NCBI RefSeq assembly: GCF_035918235.1 | Contig: NZ_CP109485.1 | Location: forward strand, 5,877,501 to 5,941,500 | Direction of reading: 5' to 3' | Source of the DNA: Streptomyces sp. NBC_01445 | Lineage (GTDB): Bacteria > Actinomycetota > Actinomycetes > Streptomycetales > Streptomycetaceae | DNA: 64,000 nucleotides | Shown: in pieces, positions 8,483 to 17,844 of the stretch | How positions within the stretch are numbered: the stretch's first letter is position 1 | How the letters are laid out: the number at the start of each line of letters is the position of its first letter | The notes under the pieces: model-generated | The model's input: only the letters and a program-made list of their open reading frames with translations | Database searches by the model: none | What the model was told of the DNA's origin: nothing | Translations under genes and position numbers: made by a program

Positions 8483-9738
8483 ACGGCGGTCCCCGGGCGC
8501 CCCACGAGCAGATACTCGCGCCGGTAGGCGTGGAGGGTGGCGCCGATGACGCCGGCGACGAGGAGGCCGACGGGCGCAGCCCAGGGGGCCACTGCGTCGA
8601 GGCCGGCGAGCCGGCGGTTGTCCAGGACGTCGTCCATCGAGTCGGCGAGCGTGACGATGGCGCGGTGGTGGTGCGGGTCGAGCGGGTCGGTGCGGCGCTC
8701 CTCGAAGATGACCTCCGTGGCCGGCGAGGTCACCGCGTACAGGCGGCGGGCGATGGGCACGGTGTCCTCCTGGGCGGCGTGCGCGTACAGCCCGCTGAGG
8801 GCGATCGCGGGCACGGCGAGCAGCGGCAGCGCGGCGGCTAGCAGCGGCGGGCTGGCCAGGATGCGGAAGCGGATCCGCAGGAAGCGCAGGGTGCGCCACA
8901 GGCCGGCGGTCAGCAGCACGAACGCGACGGCCGACACGGCGGCGGCGGTGACGGCGGCGGGGCCGAGCGTGGCGCGCGCCTCCAGGCGGTGGCGCAGGGC
9001 GCGTTCGAGATCCGAGATGCGGTCGACGACGGTCGTCGCCTCGCTGCCGGTGACGGGTGCGCAGCGGGGGTAGGGGGCGTAGCGGCCGGTGGTGGGTTCG
9101 TAGGGATCGTGGGGATCGGGCGAGCAGAGCATGCTCTGGGCGTAGGAGAGTCCGGCCCTGTACAGGGACCCGTCGGAGACGTTCGTCTGGGCCCAGGCGA
9201 TCCAGCGCTCGTAGCCGTCGACGAGGCCGGAGACGACGTCGAGCTCCTGGCGTTCGGCCGCGGTCAGGGCGCCGCTGCGCGAGACCTGGCTGAGGTCCTG
9301 GGCGGCACCGGTGATGCGGGAGCCGTAGCGGGGGCTGAGCCCGCTCAGTTCGACGGCGTCCCCGGCGCCGAGGCTCACCTCGGCCTCCCGCTGGGCGATC
9401 CGCAGCGAGATCCGCGCGTCGGCCAGGTCTCTGAGCGCGGGCGCGATGTGCGTGCGGATCGCGGCGGAGTCGTCGCGCAGGGACGTGGCGGTGAAGCCGA
9501 GTCCGGAGAAGGCGATGGCGGCGAGGAGGGGGAGGGCGACGAGGCGGTCGTGGAGGTAGGCGCGGTTACGGGGCGGGGCCGCCGCGGGCTTCGTGGCCCG
9601 TGCCGGCGGGGCCCACACGTACCGCCACAGCACGCGTACGCCCTTGAGCGCGGCGCTCGCTAGGACGCGTACGCCCTTGAGTGCGGCGCTCGCGAGGCGC
9701 CTGGCCCCCTCACCCGCCCGCCCCGGCGTGGGGGTCAC
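8479..9738 (-). CDS. Four-helix membrane protein, GlnX-like by position
   Basis: A 419-residue protein. Predicted membrane helices lie at about 68-87, 260-282, 297-319 and 383-403. Between the first two is an extracytoplasmic region of about 170 residues, mostly helical, with two Cys (204 and 226) that could pair. It starts with GTG overlapping the kinase stop codon (GTGA) and its own stop overlaps the solute-binder start, so the three genes form one coupled operon. Topology and position match GlnX, the mycobacterial transmembrane linker between a binding lipoprotein and PknG. The N-terminus contains a tandem duplication of an 11-residue unit (about residues 16-37). Confidence 0.78.
   Translation of the reverse strand: MTPTPGRAGEGARRLASAALKGVRVLASAALKGVRVLWRYVWAPPARATKPAAAPPRNRAYLHDRLVALPLLAAIAFSGLGFTATSLRDDSAAIRTHIAPALRDLADARISLRIAQREAEVSLGAGDAVELSGLSPRYGSRITGAAQDLSQVSRSGALTAAERQELDVVSGLVDGYERWIAWAQTNVSDGSLYRAGLSYAQSMLCSPDPHDPYEPTTGRYAPYPRCAPVTGSEATTVVDRISDLERALRHRLEARATLGPAAVTAAAVSAVAFVLLTAGLWRTLRFLRIRFRILASPPLLAAALPLLAVPAIALSGLYAHAAQEDTVPIARRLYAVTSPATEVIFEERRTDPLDPHHHRAIVTLADSMDDVLDNRRLAGLDAVAPWAAPVGLLVAGVIGATLHAYRREYLLVGRPGTAV
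9632..9697. repeat. 33-bp tandem duplication inside the GlnX-like gene
   Basis: Two copies of a 33-base unit (9632-9664 and 9665-9697) differ at only two positions. The duplication keeps the frame and repeats A-S-A-A-L-K-G-V-R-V-L in the cytoplasmic N-terminus. The near identity suggests a recent event. Confidence 0.85.
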
Positions 9739-12011
9739 CGGTCCGCCGCCGGTCGCCGCCCGGCGAGCCGCAGGCGGGTCGGCCAGGATCCGTCGCGGCG
9801 GTGCGACAGCGCGAGCGGTCTGACCAAGTAGGCGCGGTCCAGGAGGCGTTCGGCGACGGCCTCGCCGTGCGGGCTGTCGGAGCGGGCGGCCTGCCGGGCG
9901 AGCGCCCGGTAGAACTGTGAGAGCTGGCGTCTCAACGTGTCTTCCGTAGCCGGGAATTCGAGCCGTCCGCCCGAGTCCCGCGCGTCTCCGTCACGCCGGT
10001 CCGCCGCTTCCGAGAGCCGCGCGAGCGCCTCCTTCCCCACCTTCCCGTCCGCCACGAGGCGCTGCGCGGCCTCCCACACCTCGGCCTTCATCCGTACGCG
10101 GGCCTGCTCGTCGGTGAGCCCGTGCTCGTTGAAGAGCCGGGCGAGCCGGGTGAGAGCGGTGCGCAGGCCGTCGGCCGTCGTCGCGTACTCGACGGCGATG
10201 CGCACGGTCGCGGTCCGCGCCCCCGTGCGGTGCCGCGAGTGCTGCGGCACCGCGTCGAGCGCCTCGATGGCGTACGTGTCGGGGGTTGCGCCCCCGAGCG
10301 CGAGGCCGGCCCGCGCCGCGCCGAACGCCGCGCTGCCGAGCGAGGGGTTGCGCAGCCGTACGGCCTCGTAGAAGGTCAGCGCCTCGTGCCAGTGGCCGAG
10401 CCGCTCGGCGCAGTGGCCGAGGGCGAGCTTGGGCGCGTACTCCCCGGGGATCGCGCCGTAGACCTGGTCGAAGTAGTCGCGTGCGGACGCCACGTCGTCG
10501 TTGGCGAGGTCGAGGAGGCCGCGGTGCCAGTCGATGCGCCAGTCGTGCCTCGACAGTTCGCGCCCGATGCCGTCGACGGCGCCGCGCAGCTCCTCGGCGG
10601 CGGCCTCCAGGTCCGGCCGTTCGCCCTCCGCCCGTTCGGCGCGTACGGCGACGCGCAGCCGGAGCCTGCACCGCAGGAGCCGTACCTCGGGGGAATCCCG
10701 CCAGTCCCCGGTGTGCTGGAGGAGCGCGGCGGGGTCGGCGTCGGCCAGGCGGCTGAGGCCGTCGTGGTGGGCGTCGTGCGGGTCGGGGCGCGGCACGGGC
10801 AGCCGGCCCGCGACATCGGCGGCGGACGGCGGCTCGTGCAGCGGGGTGGGCGGGGTGCCTCCGGCGGGGGTGGCCCAGCGTGGCAGGACCGGCGCGACGC
10901 CGAGCGCTCCGTCCAGGGCATACGGGGACTGCATGAACAGCGGCGACGGCTCGAACGTCTCCTGCCCGGTCCGCAACGACCTCAACTCACGGAACACGCC
11001 ACGCAGTTGATCCGCCATCTCGTCCGCGTCCGCGTACCGGTCGGCGGGTTCGGGGCGGGTGGCGCGGCGCAGGGCGCGGGCCAGCGAGACGAGGCCGAGG
11101 CCCTCCGGCGCCGGGGTGGTGGTCAGTGCGACGGCCTGCGCCGTCACCGGGTCGCCGTCGTGCATCCGGTCCAGGGCGCCGAGTTCGGCCAGCGAGTGGG
11201 GTCCGATGCCGAGTCCGCTCAGCGTGCGCAGCGTCTCGCCCAGGCTGAACAGGTCGTCGCGCGGCGTGGACGCGCCGTTCAGCGCGGGCGGGGCGAGGGG
11301 CACGTTCGGCGCGCGGTACCCGTCGGTGGTCAGGCCGGACTCGCCCTCCTCGCGGATGGACCCCACGTCGATGACCTTGGTGGTGGCGCCGTCGTGCATC
11401 ACGTTCTGCGGCTTCAGATCGCCGTACACCTTGCGGGGTGCGGGCCGCGCGTGCAGATGGTCGAGCGCGGACAGGACGCGCAGTCCGTACGCGAGCACGA
11501 ACTCGTGGAAGCGGGCGCCGCCGAACCGGTCCGGGTCGTGCCGGGCGAGCGCCCGGATCTCGTCGAGGTTGAGCCCGTCGACGTACGGCAGGACGAGGAA
11601 CGGGCCGACGCGGGCGTGGCGGCCGTAGTTGAAGACGGGAATGATCCCGTCGTGGTGGAGGTCGGCGAACGCCTGCCGTTCGTCCTCCAACGAGCCGAGC
11701 CGTGGGGCGAGTTGTTCCGGCCGCAGGGTCTTCACGGCGACCTCGCGGTCGTCGACCTTCTTGTCGAGCGCGAGATATACGTCGCCCATGCCGCCGCGCC
11801 CGAGACGCCGTACGACCTGATACTGGCCGTCCAGTAACTCGCCCTGCTCCAGGGCGGATTCACCGGGACCCTCGGCCCGGCCCCGGTCGTCGCGCGGTCT
11901 GACCTCGGGCAGCGCCGTCGGATCGGGCCCCTCGTCGGGCAGCGTGACCCATGCGTCCCGCGGCCCGTCCGGAGGCGGCATGACGAACAGCGGACCCGAG
12001 GACGCCGTCAT
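9735..12011 (-). CDS. PknG-type serine/threonine protein kinase with TPR-like C-terminus
   Basis: A 758-residue soluble protein; the ATG at 12011 is chosen because the kinase reading starts well after it and further upstream sequence is noncoding in character. Kinase domain about 62-400: glycine loop L-G-R-G-G-M-G (70-76), Lys94 in V-A-V-K, catalytic loop V-Y-G-D198-L-K-P-Q-N203, metal-binding D215-V-G in place of DFG, and Y-R-A-P-N at 232-236. The Y-G-D-L-K-P-Q-N loop and I-D-V-G are the PknG style. The C-terminal 250 residues are helical repeats resembling TPRs. The N-terminal rubredoxin domain of mycobacterial PknG is absent (no CxxC pairs). It heads an operon with a membrane protein and a solute binder. 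Confidence 0.87.
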   Translation of the reverse strand: MTASSGPLFVMPPPDGPRDAWVTLPDEGPDPTALPEVRPRDDRGRAEGPGESALEQGELLDGQYQVVRRLGRGGMGDVYLALDKKVDDREVAVKTLRPEQLAPRLGSLEDERQAFADLHHDGIIPVFNYGRHARVGPFLVLPYVDGLNLDEIRALARHDPDRFGGARFHEFVLAYGLRVLSALDHLHARPAPRKVYGDLKPQNVMHDGATTKVIDVGSIREEGESGLTTDGYRAPNVPLAPPALNGASTPRDDLFSLGETLRTLSGLGIGPHSLAELGALDRMHDGDPVTAQAVALTTTPAPEGLGLVSLARALRRATRPEPADRYADADEMADQLRGVFRELRSLRTGQETFEPSPLFMQSPYALDGALGVAPVLPRWATPAGGTPPTPLHEPPSAADVAGRLPVPRPDPHDAHHDGLSRLADADPAALLQHTGDWRDSPEVRLLRCRLRLRVAVRAERAEGERPDLEAAAEELRGAVDGIGRELSRHDWRIDWHRGLLDLANDDVASARDYFDQVYGAIPGEYAPKLALGHCAERLGHWHEALTFYEAVRLRNPSLGSAAFGAARAGLALGGATPDTYAIEALDAVPQHSRHRTGARTATVRIAVEYATTADGLRTALTRLARLFNEHGLTDEQARVRMKAEVWEAAQRLVADGKVGKEALARLSEAADRRDGDARDSGGRLEFPATEDTLRRQLSQFYRALARQAARSDSPHGEAVAERLLDRAYLVRPLALSHRRDGSWPTRLRLAGRRPAADR

Positions 12012-12138
12012 CGGCCGCCCCTGAATTCTCCGGTTGCTCCCGCGTCCCCCTGCATGCTGCCTCAGGATAGGGGCGCGGCGTCCGGATGGCGCCCGTGTGT
12101 ATGCCTCCGGCCTGATCGTGGAATGGAGGCCCCGGCCA

Positions 12139-13386
12139 GTGACGACGAGAACCGGCGCGAGACCGTACGCCGCCCTCAACCCTGCCCTGATCCGCTCCAG
12201 CCTCGCCGTCGCGGAACGCCGCGCGGAGGCGCTGACCAAGTACTTCTACGCCCATCTGTTCAAGCACAACCCCGGTGTGCGGGCCATGTTCCCCGAGCGG
12301 ATGGAGGAACAGCGCGACCGCCTCTTCGCCGCCCTGACCACGGCGATCCTGAACCTGGAGGACACCGACGCCCTGGTCGGCCACCTGCACACCCTCGGCT
12401 TCGACCACCGCAAGTTCGGCACCCGCACCGAGCACTACCCGGCCGTCGGGCGCAGCCTGATAGCGGCCCTGAAGGTCTTCTCGGGCAGCGCCTGGACGCC
12501 CAAGACGGAGGCGGCCTGGCGCGCTGCCTACGAACTCATCTCCAAAATCATGATCGCCGGAGCGCAGTCCGTGCCGGAGTCGGAACCGGCCTGGTGGGAC
12601 GCGGAGGTGCTCCGCCACGAGCGCCGCGCCGAGGACATAGCCGTCCTCACCGTCAGCCCCGACCGGCCGTACCCCTTCATACCCGGCCAGTACGCGACGC
12701 TGACGGCCCCCGAGGCACCGCAGGTCTGGCGCCCGTACTCGATCGCGAACGCCCCGCGCGCCGACGGCACCCTCGACTTCCACATACGCCGCGTCGAGGG
12801 CGGCCTCCTGAGCAGCGCCCTGGTCGACGAGGCCGCCCCGGGAGGCTCCGTCCGCCTCGGCCCGCCCCTGGGCACGACGACGCTCCCCAAAGCCCCGGAG
12901 GGGGAGCTGCTCTTCGTCGCCGGGGGGACGGGCTGGGCGCAGATCAAGGCGCTGATCGAGGAGTTCGCCGTCTGCCGCGGCTCGGCGACCGCCACGTTAC
13001 TCATCGGCGCCCGCACGGAAGACGACGTGTACGACCTCGGCGTACTGGAACTCCTCGGCGGCGCGCACCCGTGGCTGCGGCTGGTCGGCGCGCTGCCTCG
13101 GCGCGACCGGCCCGACGCGGACGCGACGCTCCTGCGGGAGCTGACGCGATACGCCGGCGCCCAGAGCCTGCGGCACGCGCCCGCCGAGTGGCCGCACGTC
13201 TACGTCAGCGGCCCCTCGGCCATGGTCGACACGGTGGAGACCCAACTGGCCATGCTGCACCGCGTACCGCCCGACCGCGTCCACCACGACCCGCTGGTCC
13301 GCCATGACACGGGGGAGCGCCCGGAGACGGCGGCCGAGTGGTTCCTGATGAAGCGTGAGATTCCCTGGATCAGGCCTCGTCCGTGA
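12139..13386 (+). CDS. Flavohaemoglobin-like protein (globin plus FAD/NAD reductase)
   Basis: A 415-residue protein; GTG at 12139 follows GGAGG (12125-12129) by nine bases. Globin domain about 11-145: Tyr37 in the B10 position, Gln58 at E7, and proximal His90 in D-H-R-K-F-G ahead of E-H-Y-P-A-V-G. Reductase domain: R198-P-Y-S (FAD) and G262-G-T-G (NAD(P)H). These are the residues expected for NO dioxygenase activity, turning NO and oxygen into nitrate, although family members in actinomycetes vary in specificity. It is divergent from the kinase gene across 127 bp, and convergent with a sulfite-oxidase-like gene. No NsrR site was recognised. Confidence 0.85.
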   Translation: MTTRTGARPYAALNPALIRSSLAVAERRAEALTKYFYAHLFKHNPGVRAMFPERMEEQRDRLFAALTTAILNLEDTDALVGHLHTLGFDHRKFGTRTEHYPAVGRSLIAALKVFSGSAWTPKTEAAWRAAYELISKIMIAGAQSVPESEPAWWDAEVLRHERRAEDIAVLTVSPDRPYPFIPGQYATLTAPEAPQVWRPYSIANAPRADGTLDFHIRRVEGGLLSSALVDEAAPGGSVRLGPPLGTTTLPKAPEGELLFVAGGTGWAQIKALIEEFAVCRGSATATLLIGARTEDDVYDLGVLELLGGAHPWLRLVGALPRRDRPDADATLLRELTRYAGAQSLRHAPAEWPHVYVSGPSAMVDTVETQLAMLHRVPPDRVHHDPLVRHDTGERPETAAEWFLMKREIPWIRPRP

Positions 13387-13443
13387 CGACCTCGTAGGTG
13401 ACGGGACCGGCGGTGACGGAGTCTGCCGTGACCGCACCGGCGG

Positions 13444-14577
13444 TCAGAGGCAGTGGACGGGGATGCGCTGGACGAGGTTGTTGGCGAAGCCGCCGCGGTT
13501 CCACGGCTGCGTGAGCGGCTGGGCGCGGCCGGTGGCGTCGGTGGCGCGGGCGCCGAGGACATGGGTGCCGGGCACGGCGGTCCACGGGGCCTGCCAGCGC
13601 AGCCAGGCCGCCGCCTGCCTGTCCGACGGGTCCCCGTCCAGCGCGGCCTCGCTCCACGTGGCGCCGTCGTCCGTGGTCACGTCGACCCTGGTCACGGGGC
13701 CGTGCCCGGACCAGGCACGGCCTTCGAGGAGTACGGGCCCGGGGCGGACGACGCGGGCCCGCGACATGAAGTCGGGGAACCCGGGCGGGATCATCAGGGC
13801 GCGCGGCAGGATCTTGGTGACGGGCTCGCCGGGATCGTCGGCGTCCCACCGGACGCGGTACGCGACCGCCTGCTGGAACCCGTCGAACGGGGTGTCGACC
13901 AGCGTGATCCCGCGCAGCCACTTCACGTGCGCCATGCCGTACCAGCCGGGGACGACGAGCCGCAGCGGGTAGCCGTGCTGCGGCGGCAGGGGCGCGCCGT
14001 TCATGTCGTACGCGACGAGCACGTCACCGGAGGCCACCGCGACGGGCAGGCTCCGCCGGTAGTCCTGCTCGACACCGCGCTCGACACCGTGGTCGGCGCC
14101 GGTGAAGACGGCCTCGACGGCGCCTGTGTCCACCCCGGCCTCGTCGAGGAGGAGGCGCAGCGGCACGCCGGTCCAGTCCGCCGTGCCGACCGCCTCGACC
14201 AGCCAGGGCTGGCTTATCGGCCGGGGCGTGAGCAGGGCGCGGCCGTTGCCCGCGCACTCCAGCGTGACGCGGCGCGTGACGGCGGGCAGGGACCGCAGGG
14301 CCGCCAGGTCGAGGGTCAGCGGCGTCCTGACCAGGCCGTCGACCGTGAGCTGCCAGTCGTCGGCCCTTGCGGCCGGGATGTCGTAATGGACGAGGACATA
14401 GTGCAGGCCGGGCGGGGTGACGTCGTAGCGGAGGGCTTCCAGAGGGAGGCCGTGATTACGCGCGGCGAGCGCGAGTTCATCGGGGGTGATGCCTTCGCCC
14501 AGGGCGGCGAGCCGGCCGGGACGGCTGACGCCGCCGAGATCGTCCGGTCCGTCCATGACGTGGTCCGATCCGTCCAT
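13444..14577 (-). CDS. Sulfite-oxidase-family molybdopterin oxidoreductase
   Basis: A 377-residue protein. An Oxidored_molyb domain spans about 45-235, with the molybdenum-ligand Cys108 in L-E-C-A-G-N-G-R, H-G-Y-P-L-R-L-V-V-P-G-W-Y-G and the K-W-L-R-G-I motif. A Mo-co dimerisation domain follows (about 255-370). No Tat or Sec signal is visible, so it is probably cytoplasmic. The reaction is likely oxidation of sulfite or reduction of an S/N-oxide; the substrate cannot be read from sequence. The start region has alternative ATGs within short tandem repeats (14535-14600), so the N-terminus is uncertain by a few residues. Confidence 0.88.
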   Translation of the reverse strand: MDGSDHVMDGPDDLGGVSRPGRLAALGEGITPDELALAARNHGLPLEALRYDVTPPGLHYVLVHYDIPAARADDWQLTVDGLVRTPLTLDLAALRSLPAVTRRVTLECAGNGRALLTPRPISQPWLVEAVGTADWTGVPLRLLLDEAGVDTGAVEAVFTGADHGVERGVEQDYRRSLPVAVASGDVLVAYDMNGAPLPPQHGYPLRLVVPGWYGMAHVKWLRGITLVDTPFDGFQQAVAYRVRWDADDPGEPVTKILPRALMIPPGFPDFMSRARVVRPGPVLLEGRAWSGHGPVTRVDVTTDDGATWSEAALDGDPSDRQAAAWLRWQAPWTAVPGTHVLGARATDATGRAQPLTQPWNRGGFANNLVQRIPVHCL

Positions 14578-14799
14578 GACTCAGTCCGATCCATCCATGT
14601 CTTCATGGTGCTCCGCGATTGCGGGGCCTGCCGGGCGGGCGGATCCTGGAAGTGTCAGCCGGCGCTCGATGAGGTGTGTCGGTGGCTGACGGGGGCCCGC
14701 ACGCCGGCGCACAAACCGCTCACCGACGCCGCCGGGAGGCGGAAGGACGGGACGGGGGGACAGCGGTCCGCGTAGCGATGCGTCCCGTCGAGGAGCGCC

Positions 14800-16248
14800 A
14801 TGAACGACACCGACACGGATACCGATACCGGCACTGGCACCACCGCCCCGGACCTCACCGCCACGGACGTCGTCGGACTGATGCGAACTGAGCTGCGTGG
14901 CCCGGTGATTGCGCCGGGCGACCCCGAGTACGACGAAGCGCGCAAGATCTACAACGGGATGATCGACCGGCGGCCGGCCGCGATGGTGCGCTGCTCGGAC
15001 GCGGCGGACGTCATGGCGGCGGTCGACTTCGTCCGCGACCACGGACTGGAACTCGCCGTACGCGGCGGTGGCCACAGCGGCGGCGGCCTGTGCCTCGTCG
15101 ACGACGCGATCACGATCGACCTGTCACCGATGCGCTGGGTGCGCGTCGACCCCGCGCAGAAGACGGCGTGGGTGGGCGGCGGCAGCCAGCTCGGCGACCT
15201 GGACCACGCGGCGCACGCGTTCGGCCTGGCGATACCCGCCGGAATCCAGTCGACGACCGGCATCGCGGGCCTGACCCTCGGCGGCGGTCACGGCCACCTG
15301 ACGCGCAAGTACGGCCTGACGATCGACAGCCTCCTCAGCGTGGACATGGTCCTCGCGGACGGCAGCTTCGTCACGGCGAGCGCGACCGAACACTCCGATC
15401 TGTTCTGGGCGTTGAGGGGCGGCGGCGGAAACTTCGGCATCGCCACCGCGTTCAAGTTCGAGCTGCATCCGGTGCACACGGTGGGCGTCGCGCTGACGCT
15501 GTGGCCCGTCGAGAAGACCCGTGACGTCCTGGAGTGGTACCGGGAGTTCCTGCCGGAGGCGCCCGACGACCTGAACGGCTTCTTCGTCGCGATGACCGTG
15601 CCGCCGGGACCGCCGTTCCCCGAGGAGATCCACGGCCGGAAGATGTGCGGGGTGGTGTGGTGCTGGACGGGAGACCTGGCCCGTACGGACGAGGCGATCG
15701 CGGCGGCGGCGGAAGCGGGCCCGCCCGCCTTCCAGTTCACGGCACCGATGCCGTACCCGGCGCTCCAGGCGATGTTCGACGAGCTGCTCCCCAAGGGACT
15801 GCAGTGGTACTGGCGCGGCGACTTCTTCGACCGCATCACGGACGAGGCGATCGACGTACACACCAAGTTCGCAGAGAACCTCCCCACACCGCTGTCGACG
15901 ATGCACCTCTACCCGGTGAACGCGGCCGCGTCCCGGGTCTCCGAGGACGCGACGGCCTGGGGCTACCGGGAAGCGGTCTGGTCGGGCGTCATCGCGGGCA
16001 TCGACCCGGACCCGGCGAACGCGGAGGCGGTCAAGCAGTGGGCGAGGGCGTACTGGCACGACCTGCACCCGTTTTCGATGGGCGGTTCGTACGTGAACTT
16101 CATCGGCGAGGACGAGCATCAGGACCGCGTCCGGGCGACGTACCGCCACAACTACGACCGCCTGGCGGAGGTCAAGCGCAAGTACGACCCGAGGAACCTG
16201 TTCCACGCCAACCAGAACATCGAACCGGCGGCGGGGGAGGCGGCGTAG
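14800..16248 (+). CDS. FAD-linked oxidase with BBE domain
   Basis: A 482-residue enzyme with GAGGAG seven bases ahead of the ATG. The N-terminus has a run of Asp-Thr dipeptides. An FAD_binding_4 domain spans about 60-200 with R-G-G-G-H-S-G-G-G, where His is the usual 8-alpha FAD attachment site, and L-G-G-G-H-G-H-L, where the position often holding the second covalent Cys in berberine-bridge enzymes is not Cys. A BBE domain lies at the C-terminus (Y-V-N-F, then Y-D-P-R-N-L-F-H-A-N-Q-N-I). It probably oxidises an alcohol, sugar or alkaloid-like substrate using oxygen. It is divergent from the molybdoenzyme across 222 bp. Confidence 0.9.
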   Translation: MNDTDTDTDTGTGTTAPDLTATDVVGLMRTELRGPVIAPGDPEYDEARKIYNGMIDRRPAAMVRCSDAADVMAAVDFVRDHGLELAVRGGGHSGGGLCLVDDAITIDLSPMRWVRVDPAQKTAWVGGGSQLGDLDHAAHAFGLAIPAGIQSTTGIAGLTLGGGHGHLTRKYGLTIDSLLSVDMVLADGSFVTASATEHSDLFWALRGGGGNFGIATAFKFELHPVHTVGVALTLWPVEKTRDVLEWYREFLPEAPDDLNGFFVAMTVPPGPPFPEEIHGRKMCGVVWCWTGDLARTDEAIAAAAEAGPPAFQFTAPMPYPALQAMFDELLPKGLQWYWRGDFFDRITDEAIDVHTKFAENLPTPLSTMHLYPVNAAASRVSEDATAWGYREAVWSGVIAGIDPDPANAEAVKQWARAYWHDLHPFSMGGSYVNFIGEDEHQDRVRATYRHNYDRLAEVKRKYDPRNLFHANQNIEPAAGEAA

Positions 16249-16249
16249 G

Positions 16250-16829
16250 CACTCGGGACCGCTCCCTCGGTGACGGCCCGCGTCACCGCCGTCAGGGGCC
16301 ACCGTCGCGCCGCGCACGGCCACCGCTCCACGTCGTCGAACGGCCCGGGCAGCCCGGCCGGCGGCCCGCCGTCGAACAGGGCAAGCGCGGCCGGGAGCCG
16401 TTCCACGGCGGTGGCCGGATCGCCGGACGCCTTCGCGCGCCGGGCGGCGTCCACGTGTTCGGCGAGGTCCGTCGCGTCGAGCTGCACCTCGCCCATGGCG
16501 AGGCGGTAACCGCCCGGCTCCCCGCGGATCAGGGACCGCGCGGGACCGGGGCCCTCGGCGTCGAGGGCCTGCCGTAGCGCGTAGACGTAGGTGGGCGGTA
16601 CCTTGCGACCGGAGTTCGGAGAGCCGGCGCCCCAGATCCCCTCTGGCAACTGCTCCCGGCTGACGAGGAATCCGGGCCGCAGGGCCGGCGCCGCGGGGAC
16701 GGCCTGCCGGCGGACGGGGCCGAGCGGCAGCGGCGTGCTGCCGCGCCAGCCACGCACCGGCCCGAGCACGGCGAGCCGAACCGCCCGACGAGACCCCTGA
16801 CCCACCCGCAGCCTCCGCTCCACGCTCAC
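16250..16829 (-). pseudogene. Truncated, decayed SARP/AfsR-type regulator
   Basis: Residues 17-150 of this frame match the N-terminal half of SARP regulators: V-R-L-A-V-L-G-P-V-R-G-W-R, then L-V-S-R-E-Q-L-P-E-G-I-W-G, Y-V-Y-A-L-R-Q-A-L-D-A-E-G and S-L-I-R-G-E-P-G-G-Y. Consensus Leu/Val positions have been lost, and the BTAD, NB-ARC and TPR parts are missing. The frame runs out over the 3' end of the flavoenzyme gene. Read as a remnant, not a working regulator. Confidence 0.72.
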
Positions 16830-16852
16830 CGAGCGCCCACTGTCCGCGTCGC

Positions 16853-16900
16853 GGTACGCGTCATCGTCCGCATCGCGGCGCGCACCATCGTCCGCATCAT
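16853..16900. repeat. Short CATCGTCCGCATC direct repeat
   Basis: The 13-mer CATCGTCCGCATC appears twice about 29 bases apart upstream of the SARP remnant. There is no gene in 16830-17046, and no other signal is visible apart from the ribosome binding site of the next gene. Confidence 0.35.
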
Positions 16901-17046
16901 CAGAATTTCATTGGCATTGCAGCGTGTGCCGCGATGGTTCGGAAGTGCCCGTCGAGCACCGGGATTTCACCGGCTGGCGGGGCGCGCTGGACCGGCGGCG
17001 GCCGTAGCCGGGGGAGCGGCCGCCGCCCATGCGGAAGGAGTGGAAC

Positions 17047-17352
17047 ATGCAAGCAGCGAGCAGCCCTCTGGGCCCTCTGGAGCGGATGCTGAAGGGACGC
17101 GGGCTCTTCCTGAGTGTGGAGCGGAGCGACGCCGTCGAGGTGGTGTACGTCTGCGTGGACGACGGCATCCCCGGCGGCTATCCGGTCGGCTACGTCATCT
17201 CGTCCCGTACGGGAACCTGGACCGCGTACGCGCGGGTCCGCCCCGGCCGGATCTTCACCACGGACGAGATCTCCTCGGGCCTGGCGAGCGTCGAGGAAGC
17301 GATCCGCGCGGTGGTGGCCCACGCCCGCTACGAGGACGTCCTCACGGCGTGA
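17047..17352 (+). CDS. Hypothetical protein, 101 residues
   Basis: The ATG at 17047 is chosen over 17029 because GGAAGGAG (17033-17040) precedes it by six bases. The product is a small soluble protein with no Cys except one, a Y-V-C-V-D-D-G-I-P-G-G-Y-P-V-G-Y-V-I core suggestive of a beta sheet, and an acidic C-terminus. I do not recognise a family. It is flanked by gene remnants, so it could be a survivor of an acquired segment. Confidence 0.6.
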   Translation: MQAASSPLGPLERMLKGRGLFLSVERSDAVEVVYVCVDDGIPGGYPVGYVISSRTGTWTAYARVRPGRIFTTDEISSGLASVEEAIRAVVAHARYEDVLTA

Positions 17353-17554
17353 AGCACTGGGACTCGCCCGGTCCCGGGTGACTCTGGGCGAACTCCCGCC
17401 CCAGTATTCCCAGCACAACGAGATCGTGATGGCGGCCGCCGTGGAACACGTGATCGCGCAGCCGCCCCTCCTCGACGAACCCGGGCCGGCGATGAAAGGT
17501 GAGCGAGGACTCGTTGTGCGCGAAGACGCGTGCCTCGCAGGCTGTCTGGCTCAC
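17342..17554 (-). pseudogene. C-terminal fragment of a GNAT acetyltransferase
   Basis: The frame reads V-F-A-H-N-E-S-S-L-T-F-H-R-R-P-G-F-V-E-E-G-R-L-R-D-H-V-F, which is the acetyl-CoA-binding end of a GNAT N-acetyltransferase followed by the usual H-D-L-V-V-L-G strand. The N-terminal two thirds, including the R/Q-x-x-G-x-G/A motif, are missing. A remnant. Confidence 0.65.
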
Positions 17555-17844
17555 GGCCTGGCGAGGGTGGGGAGGCCCGGCGGAAGCCGGCGCGGCCGAT
17601 GGCCAACTTCCGCCGATCGCCTCGCAGATGGGCGACCGCTCGCTCGCCCAGGAGCCGATTCACGGGCCGACAGCACGCAGCGCCTCGCCTCAGTGGCTGC
17701 GTGCGGATCGGCGGAAGCCCGCCACATCCAAGTATGGCGAGGTGGCGCACGAGTTCAGGTCGCGGCAGGGCCAACCCGCTGCACGAGCACCGGCGCCGGC
17801 AACCGACGCTGTCGGCGGCGACCGGGCCCTCGGTCTCCTCGCGC
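17555..17844. other. Degenerate interval without a credible gene
   Basis: No frame shows codon bias together with a start and ribosome binding site. It lies between two minus-strand fragments and is best read as decayed sequence from the same lost segment. Confidence 0.5.

Noticed and set aside
14535..14600. Tandem CCGTCCATGAC repeats taken as an iteron or CRISPR-like array
   Set aside because: Only about three imperfect copies, within or beside the coding start of the molybdoenzyme gene. No spacers and no cas or rep genes.
16152..16249. Extension of the SARP frame opposite the flavoenzyme 3' end
   Set aside because: Residues there bear no resemblance to SARP proteins. The open frame is a shadow of the GC-rich flavoenzyme codons.
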